This document shows positions 1 through 7,599 of a DNA stretch of 64,000 bases, in pieces (within the stretch, counting starts at the first letter, position 1; every line of letters begins with the position of its first letter). The translations under genes were made by a program, and so were the position numbers. The stretch is taken from the NCBI GenBank assembly GCA_049611805.1, contig JBMZAX010000010.1:5345-69344 (forward strand). Reading direction: 5' to 3'. Below the pieces are notes generated by a model that worked only from the letters and a program-made list of their open reading frames with translations, was not told the origin of the DNA and did no database searches. The stretch comes from UBA7378 sp049611805 (lineage in GTDB: Bacteria > Pseudomonadota > Alphaproteobacteria > RS24).

Positions 1-37
1 ACTTGCTATTGGGCGTAAACAGGCTTTTGCTGGAACC

Positions 38-937
38 ATGGAGAAACCACCCTCTGCCGGTGCGTCGCTTGCGCCGGGTCTTTATGTTGTTGCCACCCCG
101 CTCGGCAATGCGCGCGACATCACATTGCGCGCGCTCGATGTGTTGCACGGCGTCGACATTATTTATTGCGAAGACACGCGCGTGACGGGCAAGCTGGCGG
201 CGCTTTATGCCATCAAGACGCGACGGCGCGCCTATCACGAACACAATGCCGCTGCCATGCGCCCGAAAATTCTGGCGGAACTGGAGGCCGGCAAGAGGTT
301 GGCACTGGTCAGCGATGCCGGCACACCGCTGATTTCCGACCCCGGCCAACCGCTCATCCGTGCCGCGCGCGCGGGCGGTCATGCCGTTTTTGCCGTGCCG
401 GGCGCGTCTGCCCCAATTGCCGCATTGAGCGTTTCGGGTCTGGCGACCGACCGCTTCACCTTTGTCGGGTTTTTGCCGACCAAATCCGGAAAGCGGCGTC
501 AGGCACTGGCCGACATTGCCGACCAGGAGGGCACATTGGTTTTGTTCGAAGCCCCGCGCCGACTGCCCGCGCTTTTGGCCGACATTGTTGACCGGCTTGG
601 CGATCGCGAGGTCTCAATCGCGCGCGAACTGACCAAGAAATTTGAAACCGTCATCACTGCACCGGCCAGCGCATTGGCAGCAGGGCTGGAGGATGACATG
701 TTGCGCGGCGAATGCGTCGTGCTTGTCGCCCCGCGCGCAGGGCCGGCCCGACCCGATGGCGAAGACCTGGACGCATTGCTGGTGTCCGCGCTTGAGGGGT
801 TTTCGCTGCGCGATGCCGTCAGCGAGGTGACACGCGCCACCGGCCTGTCGCGGCGCACCGTCTATGACCGCGCGCTCATGCTGAATAAAAACAAGAAAAA
901 CCCAAATGACAAAAGCGAAGAAAAAACAAAACCCTGA
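38..937 (+). CDS. rsmI: 16S rRNA (cytidine1402-2'-O)-methyltransferase RsmI
   Basis: This enzyme uses SAM to 2'-O-methylate C1402 in the decoding centre of 16S rRNA. The 299-residue product has the tetrapyrrole-methylase-like fold markers: TPLGNARDIT near residue 20, CEDTR near 44, a SAM-site stretch SDAGTPLISDPG near 92, and FEAPRR near 170. The length is normal for the family. The lysine-rich tail (NKNKKNPNDKSEEKTKP) overlaps the start of yraN by 32 bases, which implies co-transcription. The order rsmI-yraN-gshB is the usual alphaproteobacterial one. The start is the first ATG in frame, 37 bases into the window, so the promoter is probably outside. Confidence 0.95.
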   Translation: MEKPPSAGASLAPGLYVVATPLGNARDITLRALDVLHGVDIIYCEDTRVTGKLAALYAIKTRRRAYHEHNAAAMRPKILAELEAGKRLALVSDAGTPLISDPGQPLIRAARAGGHAVFAVPGASAPIAALSVSGLATDRFTFVGFLPTKSGKRRQALADIADQEGTLVLFEAPRRLPALLADIVDRLGDREVSIARELTKKFETVITAPASALAAGLEDDMLRGECVVLVAPRAGPARPDGEDLDALLVSALEGFSLRDAVSEVTRATGLSRRTVYDRALMLNKNKKNPNDKSEEKTKP

Positions 938-1304
938 CACGCCAAACACGTCGCGCCGCCAGCGCGCCGTCAAACAGGGCCGCAGGGCTGAGGCTTATGC
1001 GCGCTGGGTGTTGCGTGCCAAGGGCTATCGTCTGCTGGCCCGAAATTTTCGTCATCCGCTGGGCGAGGTTGACCTTATTTTGCGGCGCGGGCGTCTCTTG
1101 GTTTTTGTCGAGGTCAAATTTCGCGCCGATCGTGATGCGCGCGCTTATGCCGTGTCGCCGGCCCAGTGGCGGCGCATCAGTGCGGGCGCTTCCGGATTTG
1201 TCGCACGCCATCCGCATTATGCGGGCCTCGTCTGGCGGTTTGACCTGTTTGTCGTCGGCGGCAAGGGGGGCTTCCGCCACAATAAAAATTTTTGGCGCCC
1301 TTGA
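906..1304 (+). CDS. yraN: YraN family (UPF0102) nuclease-fold protein
   Basis: The 132-residue protein belongs to the YraN/UPF0102 family, a small restriction-endonuclease-like fold whose cellular role is not firmly established. The fold's metal-site pattern is visible as GEVDLI at residues 53-58 and VEVK at 68-71 (Glu54, Asp56, Glu69, Lys71). The N-terminus is rich in Lys and Arg. The gene starts inside the 3' end of rsmI in another frame and precedes gshB, the standard order in alphaproteobacteria. Family assignment is confident; a biochemical function is not. Confidence 0.9.
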   Translation: MTKAKKKQNPDTPNTSRRQRAVKQGRRAEAYARWVLRAKGYRLLARNFRHPLGEVDLILRRGRLLVFVEVKFRADRDARAYAVSPAQWRRISAGASGFVARHPHYAGLVWRFDLFVVGGKGGFRHNKNFWRP

Positions 1305-1383
1305 GCCGACGCGCGATTTCGGGGAAAGTGTCGGGCGAGATGCGCGCAATGCGCAAAAAAAGGTTTAGTCGAAAGGGATGGCC

Positions 1384-2328
1384 ATGGCCTTACGCGTTGG
1401 TCTGCAAATGGATCCGATTGCCGATATTGATATTGTCGGCGATACGAGCTTTGCCCTGGCGCTGGAAGCGCAGGCGCGTGGGCATGCGCTTTTTTTCTAC
1501 GAGCCCGACCGCCTCGCCATGCGCGATGGTGCGGTGAGTGCCGCCATTCAACCGTTGAAAGTGGCCGATAAAATTGGCGCGCATTATGAATTGGGCGCGC
1601 CGATACTTACCGATTTGCGCGACCTCGATGTGATTTTGATGCGGCAGGACCCGCCCTTCGACATGCATTATATCTCGGCCACGCATATGCTTGAGCGCGT
1701 GCATCCCGAAACGCTCGTGGTCAATGACCCGGCCGCCGTACGCAATGCGCCGGAAAAAATATTTCCCATCCGTTTTGCCGGCCTGTTGCCCGAAACGCTG
1801 ATCACCCGCGATATTGCGGCGTTGAAAGCGTTTCGCGCCGAATTTGGCGACATTATTTTAAAACCCGTTTTCGGCAATGGCGGCGCGGGCATTTTCCGCG
1901 TGGGCCACGGGGATGAAAATTTCGGCGCGCTGATCGACATGTTTTTGCAATCAGACCGTGAGCCGATTATCGCCCAGCGCTATCTGCCGGAGGTGCGCGC
2001 CGGTGACAAGCGCGTGATTCTTGTCGAGGGCGAAGCGGTGGGTGCCTTGAACCGCGTGCCCGCCGCAGGCGATGCGCGCGCCAATGTGCATGTGGGCGGC
2101 ACGCCGGAAGCCGCCGGGCTCACCGATCGCGATTTGGAGATTGTCGCCGAGATTGGGCCCACATTGCGCGATATGGGCATTGTGTTTGCCGGTATTGATA
2201 TTATCGGCAGGCATTTGACGGAAATTAACGTGACCTCGCCGACATGCATTCGCGAGATTAAGGATTTTGGCGGCCCCGATATTGCCGTGATGATTTGGGA
2301 TGCAATTGAGGAGCGCCGCGCAGGCTAA
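1384..2328 (+). CDS. gshB: Glutathione synthetase
   Basis: This ATP-grasp ligase joins gamma-glutamylcysteine and glycine to make glutathione. The N-terminal region (LQMDPIADIDIVGDTSFALALEAQ begins near residue 6, abbreviated here) and RQDPPFDMHYISA match GshB. The ATP-grasp part includes LKPVFGNGGAGIFRV, and the C-terminus has EINVTSPTC, contributing the metal and substrate site. Two in-frame ATGs lie at 1378 and 1384. The GAAAGGG upstream sits directly against 1378 but 6 bases before 1384, so 1384 is preferred, giving 314 residues. The stop overlaps the stop of a convergent small gene by 4 bases. Confidence 0.95.
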   Translation: MALRVGLQMDPIADIDIVGDTSFALALEAQARGHALFFYEPDRLAMRDGAVSAAIQPLKVADKIGAHYELGAPILTDLRDLDVILMRQDPPFDMHYISATHMLERVHPETLVVNDPAAVRNAPEKIFPIRFAGLLPETLITRDIAALKAFRAEFGDIILKPVFGNGGAGIFRVGHGDENFGALIDMFLQSDREPIIAQRYLPEVRAGDKRVILVEGEAVGALNRVPAAGDARANVHVGGTPEAAGLTDRDLEIVAEIGPTLRDMGIVFAGIDIIGRHLTEINVTSPTCIREIKDFGGPDIAVMIWDAIEERRAG

Positions 2329-2588
2329 AGCTTCTGTTTCAGATAATTTTCCTGACGCGCCAGCGTGTCCACCGAAATGGTGCGGGTGATGCCGCTTTCG
2401 CTGTTGACGATGCGCGCATGCGGCAGATTATTGAACTGGGTAATTTCGGTAACCTCCCAGGTCGATACAAAGGCTTCGGCAGACGCCTTCTCGGCAATGC
2501 CGAGTGCCCGGAAAATCTTTTTCTTGCCCGCCAGCGGTTCTACGAAACAATCGCCGACTTCGACACTTACTTCTTTTTTGCCAAACAT
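2325..2588 (-). CDS. Small conserved-looking protein of unknown function
   Basis: This 87-residue protein is not recognised. It starts MFGKKEVSVEVGD, is mixed alpha/beta in appearance, has no signal peptide or membrane segment, and contains a central stretch TWEVTEITQFNNLPHARIV followed by TRTISVDTLAR. It is the best reading in a gap between two certain genes. Its stop overlaps that of gshB tail to tail, and it starts about 115 bases from comM, which is transcribed away from it. The ordinary codon use and the sharing of stop bases with gshB favour a real gene. No function is proposed. Confidence 0.6.
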   Translation of the reverse strand: MFGKKEVSVEVGDCFVEPLAGKKKIFRALGIAEKASAEAFVSTWEVTEITQFNNLPHARIVNSESGITRTISVDTLARQENYLKQKL

Positions 2589-2703
2589 ATATGGCCCCTA
2601 CGCAACACAATTTACCTTATGCAGGAAAAACATGTTACGTAAGTACTGATAAATGTACAAGTCGCTCGCGTAACTAACAAAAATAAAAACATTGGAATGC
2701 GGC
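2589..2703. promoter_or_regulatory. Divergent intergenic region before comM
   Basis: These 115 bases separate the minus-strand small gene from comM and are AT-rich compared with their surroundings. They contain the perfect palindrome TTACGTAA at 2636-2643 (approximate). Promoters in both directions are expected here by position only; no clear -35/-10 pair was assigned. Confidence 0.35.
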
Positions 2704-4209
2704 ATGGTTGCACACATTAAAACGGTGGCCTTTTTGGGCGTGGATGCGGTTGCGGTGGATGTTCAGGTGCATCTGGCGCCGGGCCACAACGCTTTTACGG
2801 TGGTTGGCCTGCCGGACAAATCCGTGGCCGAAAGCCGCGAACGCGTGCGCGCGGCACTGTCGGCCATGGGGCTGGCACTGCCTTATGAACGCATAACCAT
2901 CAATCTTTCGCTGGCCGATTTGCCCAAGGAAGGCAGCCATTACGACCTGCCGATTGCGCTGGGCCTTTTGGTGGCGATGGGCGCGTTGACGCATGAACAG
3001 GTGGCGCCGTTTGTGGCGATGGGTGAACTGGCGCTTGACGGGGCATGCACGCCCGTGCCCGGTGCCCTTCCGGCAGCCATGGCGGCGCTGGAAAATAATT
3101 GCGGTCTGATTTGTCCGGCGGCTTGCGGGCCGGAGGCGGCGTGGTCGGGGCTCGCACAACCCGACCGGCCCGGCATTGTCGCCGGCGGTTCATTGTTGCA
3201 AATCGTCAATCATTTGCGCGGTACGCATCTCATCGCGCCGCCCGAAGTTACCCTTGAGCAACCGACTGCCGAAGCGCTGGATATGGCCGATATTCGCGGC
3301 CAGGGCGAAACCCGCATGGCGCTGGAAGTCGCCGCGGCGGGCGGGCATAATTTATTGATGAACGGCCCGCCGGGTGCGGGCAAATCCATGCTGGCGTCGC
3401 GTCTGCCGGGCATTTTGCCGACTCTGACCCCGCAAGAACATCTTGAGATCAGCCTGATCGAAAGCCTTGGAGCCCAGCGCGGCGGAGTGCGGCTGGCGCA
3501 TCAGCGCCCGTTTCGCGCGCCGCATCATTCGGCCAGCATGGCCGCGCTTGTCGGCGGCGGACGCCATGCCCGGCCGGGCGAGATTTCGCTGGCGCATAAT
3601 GGTGTGCTGTTTCTGGATGAATTGCCGGAATTTCCCCGTCAGGCGCTTGATGCTCTGCGTCAGCCCATTGAAACCGGCACGGTGTCGCTTGCCCGTGCCG
3701 AGGTGCATATCAGCTATCAGGCGCGGTTTCAGCTTGTCGCCGCCATGAACCCGTGTCGCTGCGGCTATGCCGAAGACCCGGATTTGGCCTGCCATCGTCT
3801 GCCGATTTGCCGGCAGGAATATATCGGGCGTTTGTCCGGGCCGTTGCTCGACAGGTTTGACGTGCGCGTCAATGTGCCGCCGGTGCCATTGTCGGAAATG
3901 ATGGGCAGTGAAAAGGGCGAAGCCAGCACCGTCATTGCCGCGCGCGTCGGCGCGGCGCGCGAGGTGCAAATGGCGCGGCAAAATTGCCTCAACGCGCATC
4001 TTGACGGCGAGGCGCTTTACAAGCTGGCCGCACCGGACACGGCCGGCCAGAACCTGCTCGACCGCATCGCCGACACCAAAAAACTGGGCGCGCGCGGGTT
4101 TAACCGCATTTTGCGTGTCGCCCGCACGCTGGCCGATCTTGACCATGGCGATATGCCGCGTGCGGAAAATATTGCCACCGCGATACGCTGGCGCGACATC
4201 GCATTTTAG
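2704..4209 (+). CDS. comM: ComM/YifB family Mg-chelatase-like AAA+ ATPase
   Basis: ComM is a hexameric helicase that promotes branch migration during integration of transformed DNA; related proteins are widespread even in species not known to be competent. The 501-residue product has the N-terminal ChlI-like domain (VVGLPDKSVAESRERVRAAL), Walker A GPPGAGKSMLASRLPG near residue 220, HHSASMAALVGGG, Walker B-type NGVLFLDELPEF near 300, and the C-terminal Mg-chelatase domain ending in ATAIRWRD. The ATG at 2704 is preferred over an in-frame ATG at 2692 because homologues begin with MVAxIKTVAF. It stands alone between a small unknown gene and an acyltransferase. Confidence 0.93.
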   Translation: MVAHIKTVAFLGVDAVAVDVQVHLAPGHNAFTVVGLPDKSVAESRERVRAALSAMGLALPYERITINLSLADLPKEGSHYDLPIALGLLVAMGALTHEQVAPFVAMGELALDGACTPVPGALPAAMAALENNCGLICPAACGPEAAWSGLAQPDRPGIVAGGSLLQIVNHLRGTHLIAPPEVTLEQPTAEALDMADIRGQGETRMALEVAAAGGHNLLMNGPPGAGKSMLASRLPGILPTLTPQEHLEISLIESLGAQRGGVRLAHQRPFRAPHHSASMAALVGGGRHARPGEISLAHNGVLFLDELPEFPRQALDALRQPIETGTVSLARAEVHISYQARFQLVAAMNPCRCGYAEDPDLACHRLPICRQEYIGRLSGPLLDRFDVRVNVPPVPLSEMMGSEKGEASTVIAARVGAAREVQMARQNCLNAHLDGEALYKLAAPDTAGQNLLDRIADTKKLGARGFNRILRVARTLADLDHGDMPRAENIATAIRWRDIAF

Positions 4210-4295
4210 CACGCTGGCAGGTGCGGTAAGAATTATGTTATACAGCCGTAATAAAATTGAAATACGAACCGCTACATAAAGCGGCTGGTGACACC

Positions 4296-5171
4296 ATGAC
4301 AGATCAGATTTTTTCGCCCGATCCGCAAATGCCAGGCTGGTTTTTTGACAGCAGCGATTTGCCGGTTTTTGAGCAGCGCGGCCCCTTGAGCGTGCGTCTG
4401 GCGCGCAATGCTGTCGAGGTCGCGGCCGTGCAGGCCCTGCGGTATCAGATTTTTTACGAGGAAATGAGCGCGCGCCCCAGTGCGGCGCAAGCCGAAACCG
4501 CGCGCGATTTCGACGATTATGACGCGATTTGCGACCATTTGATTTTGACCACGCGCGCGGCGACCGAACAGGTGACGGAGGACGCGCATCTGCCGAGCGG
4601 GGAAACCATTGTCGGCTGCTACCGCCTGTTGCGCCAATCGGTTGCCGAAAACCATGGCGGGTTTTACAGCGCCGATGAGTTTGACCTCAAGCCGATGCTG
4701 GAAAATGCCGGACGCGGCCTCAATATTATGGAGCTGGGCCGGTCTTGCGTGGCGCCCGAATATCGCACCAAACACGGCATTGACCTGATGTGGCACGGGC
4801 TGGGTGCCATGGTGTCGCATTACGGCATTGATGCCATGATGGGGTGTGCGAGTTTTGCGGGTACGGATGTGGCCGCGCTGGAGGAGCCTTTGAGCTATCT
4901 CTATCACACCCGCCGCACGCCGGGCCCCTGGGAAGTGCGCGCCCTGCCCGAACGTTTTGTCGATATGAATATTCTGCCGCCCGACGCCATTGACAAGCGC
5001 GCGGCCTTGCGCGCCATGCCGCCTGTCTTGCGCGGCTATGTTCGTACCGGTTGCATGATCGGCAATGGCGCGGTGATCGACCACCAGTTCCAGACGGTCG
5101 ATGTGTTCGTGCTGATGCCGTTAACCGCGGTCGAAGACCGCTATATGGCACGTTACGGGCAGACGGGTTAA
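4296..5171 (+). CDS. OlsB-like N-acyltransferase (GNAT/hemolysin-like)
   Basis: The protein resembles the OlsB family, which transfers a 3-hydroxyacyl group from ACP to the alpha-amino group of ornithine, the first step of ornithine-lipid synthesis. Family marks are VRLARNAVEVAAVQALRYQIFYEEM near residue 30 (segment start), DYDAICDHL, GCYRLLRQ, and IMELGRSCVAPEYR with the downstream GxASF element. The ATG at 4296 is used (291 residues); an in-frame TTG at 4257 would add 13 residues, but neither site has a strong ribosome-binding sequence. The stop overlaps the stop of maeB by 4 bases. Substrate identity (ornithine or another amino acid) cannot be read from the sequence. Confidence 0.8.
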   Translation: MTDQIFSPDPQMPGWFFDSSDLPVFEQRGPLSVRLARNAVEVAAVQALRYQIFYEEMSARPSAAQAETARDFDDYDAICDHLILTTRAATEQVTEDAHLPSGETIVGCYRLLRQSVAENHGGFYSADEFDLKPMLENAGRGLNIMELGRSCVAPEYRTKHGIDLMWHGLGAMVSHYGIDAMMGCASFAGTDVAALEEPLSYLYHTRRTPGPWEVRALPERFVDMNILPPDAIDKRAALRAMPPVLRGYVRTGCMIGNGAVIDHQFQTVDVFVLMPLTAVEDRYMARYGQTG

Positions 5172-7444
5172 AGCTCTATTTCTTCCAGGCCATAAGCGGC
5201 AATCGCCGCCATATTCAGCACTTCCGTTGCGGTGGCGCCAATGCGCGCGATTTGCACCGACTGGTTGAGCCCCATCAAAATCGGGCCGATCAGCGTGGCA
5301 TTGCCCAATTCTTCCAGCATTTTGGTCGAGATGGAGGCCGAGTGGATGGCCGGCATGACCAGCACATTTGCCGGTTCCGACAGGCGGCAGAACGGATAGC
5401 GCCCCATCGCCTCGCGGTTGAGGGCGACATCGGCGGCCATTTCCCCGTCATATTCAAAATCGACATTGCGGCTGTCCAATATGCGCACGGCCTCGCGCAC
5501 ATAGACCGAGCGGTCGCCTTCGGGGTGGCCGAAGGTCGAATAGGCAAGCATGGCAACGCGGGGCTCATGGCCCAGCGCGCGCGCCGTCGCAGCAGATTGC
5601 ACGGCGATATCGGCCAGCTCTTCCGCGCTTGGCATGTCGATCACATTGGTGTCGGCCACCAGCACGGTGCGCCCGCCGCGCGCAATCAGCATGGAAATGC
5701 CCAGCACACGATGGCCGGGGCGCGGGTCGATAACTTGCGAAACCTCTTCAAGCGTAATCGAATAGCTGCGCGTTACGCCCGTTACCATGGCGTCGGCATC
5801 GCCATTGACCAGCGCGCATGCCCCGAAAATATTGCGGTCATTGCTGACCAGCCGGAAGCAATCGCGGTAAAGGCGTCCCTGCCGCTGTAATTTGCGAAAC
5901 AGAAATTCGGCATAGGCGTCGCATTGCGTCGATGAGCGGGTGTCGCGTATTTCAATATCGGTGCGCGCATCCAGCCCCAGCTCGGCCATATTGGCGCGCA
6001 CAATATCTTCCGTGCCGATCAAAATCGGTTCGCCCAATCCGAGATCCTTATACGCGATGGCCGCGCGGATAACCTGCTCCTGCTCGCCTTCGGCAAAGAT
6101 CATGCGTTTGGCGTTTTTGCGCGATTTGTTCATGATGATTTGCAGCGAGCTGGCCGCCGGATCAAGGCGCGCCGAAAGCCGGTCGCGATAGGCCTCGACA
6201 TCGACAATCGGTGCGCGCGCCACGCCGCTATCCATCGCCGCTTGCGCCACCGCCGGCGGAATGTCACGAATGAGGCGCGGGTCAAACGGCACCGGAATAA
6301 TATAGCGCGGGCCAAAGCGCGGACGCTCACCCTGATAGGCGGCGGCAACTTCATCCGGCACATCTTCGCGCGCCAGCATGGCGAGTGCTTCGGCGCAGGC
6401 GATTTTCATATCGTCATTAATGGTCGTTGCCCGCACATCCAGCGCGCCACGGAAAATATAGGGGAACCCCAGAACATTATTCACCTGATTGGGATAGTCC
6501 GACCGACCGGTTGCGATAATCGCATCGTCGCGAATGGCGGCAACTTCTTCGGGCGTAATCTCCGGGTCAGGATTTGCCATGGCAAAAATAATCGGATTGT
6601 CGGCCATGCTGCGCACCATTTCTTCCGTCATGGCACCTTTTACCGACAGACCCAAAAACACATCCGCGCCCTTCAGCGCATCGGCAAGCGTGCGCGCGTC
6701 CGTGTCAACCGCATGGGCGGATTTCCACTGGTTGAGGCCCTCTTTGCGGCCTTTGTAAATGACGCCCTTCGTGTCGCACAAAATTGCGTTTTCCGCCGGC
6801 AGCCCCATGGCTTTAATCAGCTCAAGACAGGCAATGCCGGCCGAGCCCGCGCCGTTTACGGCAATTTTAATGTCCTTAATGTCGCGCCCCGTCAGGTGCA
6901 GCGCATTGATAAGGCCCGCCGCGCAAATAATGGCCGTGCCGTGCTGGTCGTCATGGAAAACCGGAATATCCATCAATTCGCGCAATTGTTGCTCGATGAT
7001 AAAGCAGTCCGGTGCGCGAATGTCTTCCAGATTAATGCCGCCAAATGACGGGCCCAAATGCTTGACGGCGTCGATGAAGGCGGTCGGGTCTTCCGTGTCG
7101 ACTTCCAGATCGATCGAGTCGACATCGGCAAAACGCTTGAACAAAACCGCCTTGCCTTCCATTACCGGCTTGGCGGCCAGAGCCCCAAGGTTTCCCAGCC
7201 CCAAAATTGCCGTTCCGTTGGAAATCACGGCGACCATATTGCCGCGCGAGGTGTAGTCGTATGACGTCTCCGCATTGTCGGCAATGGCCTGCACCGGCAC
7301 GGCAACACCCGGCGAATAGGCCAGCGACAAATCGCGCTGGGTCGCCATGGGCTTGGTCGGGCTAATTTCGAGCTTGCCCGGTTTGCCGCGCGTATGGAAG
7401 CGTAAGGCTTCCTGGTCGGTGAAACTCTTGGTATTGTCGCTCAT
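5168..7444 (-). CDS. maeB: NADP-dependent malic enzyme (malic domain fused to phosphotransacetylase-like domain)
   Basis: This enzyme oxidatively decarboxylates malate to pyruvate, making NADPH for biosynthesis. The 758-residue chain has the MaeB architecture. The N-terminal malic enzyme (about 1-430) has SLAYSPGVAVPVQAI, FHDDQHGTAII, the nucleotide site VNGAGSAGIACLELI and FAMANPDPEI. The C-terminal phosphotransacetylase-like domain (about 430-758) has FAEGEQEQVIRAA and GMSMLIARGGRTV-type sequence; in characterised MaeB this domain is regulatory (acetyl-CoA) rather than catalytic. The gene is divergent from mutS with 155 bases between them and convergent with the OlsB-like gene. Length is normal. 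Confidence 0.95.
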   Translation of the reverse strand: MSDNTKSFTDQEALRFHTRGKPGKLEISPTKPMATQRDLSLAYSPGVAVPVQAIADNAETSYDYTSRGNMVAVISNGTAILGLGNLGALAAKPVMEGKAVLFKRFADVDSIDLEVDTEDPTAFIDAVKHLGPSFGGINLEDIRAPDCFIIEQQLRELMDIPVFHDDQHGTAIICAAGLINALHLTGRDIKDIKIAVNGAGSAGIACLELIKAMGLPAENAILCDTKGVIYKGRKEGLNQWKSAHAVDTDARTLADALKGADVFLGLSVKGAMTEEMVRSMADNPIIFAMANPDPEITPEEVAAIRDDAIIATGRSDYPNQVNNVLGFPYIFRGALDVRATTINDDMKIACAEALAMLAREDVPDEVAAAYQGERPRFGPRYIIPVPFDPRLIRDIPPAVAQAAMDSGVARAPIVDVEAYRDRLSARLDPAASSLQIIMNKSRKNAKRMIFAEGEQEQVIRAAIAYKDLGLGEPILIGTEDIVRANMAELGLDARTDIEIRDTRSSTQCDAYAEFLFRKLQRQGRLYRDCFRLVSNDRNIFGACALVNGDADAMVTGVTRSYSITLEEVSQVIDPRPGHRVLGISMLIARGGRTVLVADTNVIDMPSAEELADIAVQSAATARALGHEPRVAMLAYSTFGHPEGDRSVYVREAVRILDSRNVDFEYDGEMAADVALNREAMGRYPFCRLSEPANVLVMPAIHSASISTKMLEELGNATLIGPILMGLNQSVQIARIGATATEVLNMAAIAAYGLEEIEL

Positions 7445-7599
7445 TGTAATTCCAGTTCAGATAAAACGTCTCTTTTGTAGGGCTTTGTTCGTGCCAATAC
7501 AAGGCGCAACAGGGCAGGCGCCCGATAAAGACAAATATTATCGGCGCAAAGCCCGTGTGCGGCATTTTCCTGCCGCCGCAGCTCTGATAGGGTAGCCCC

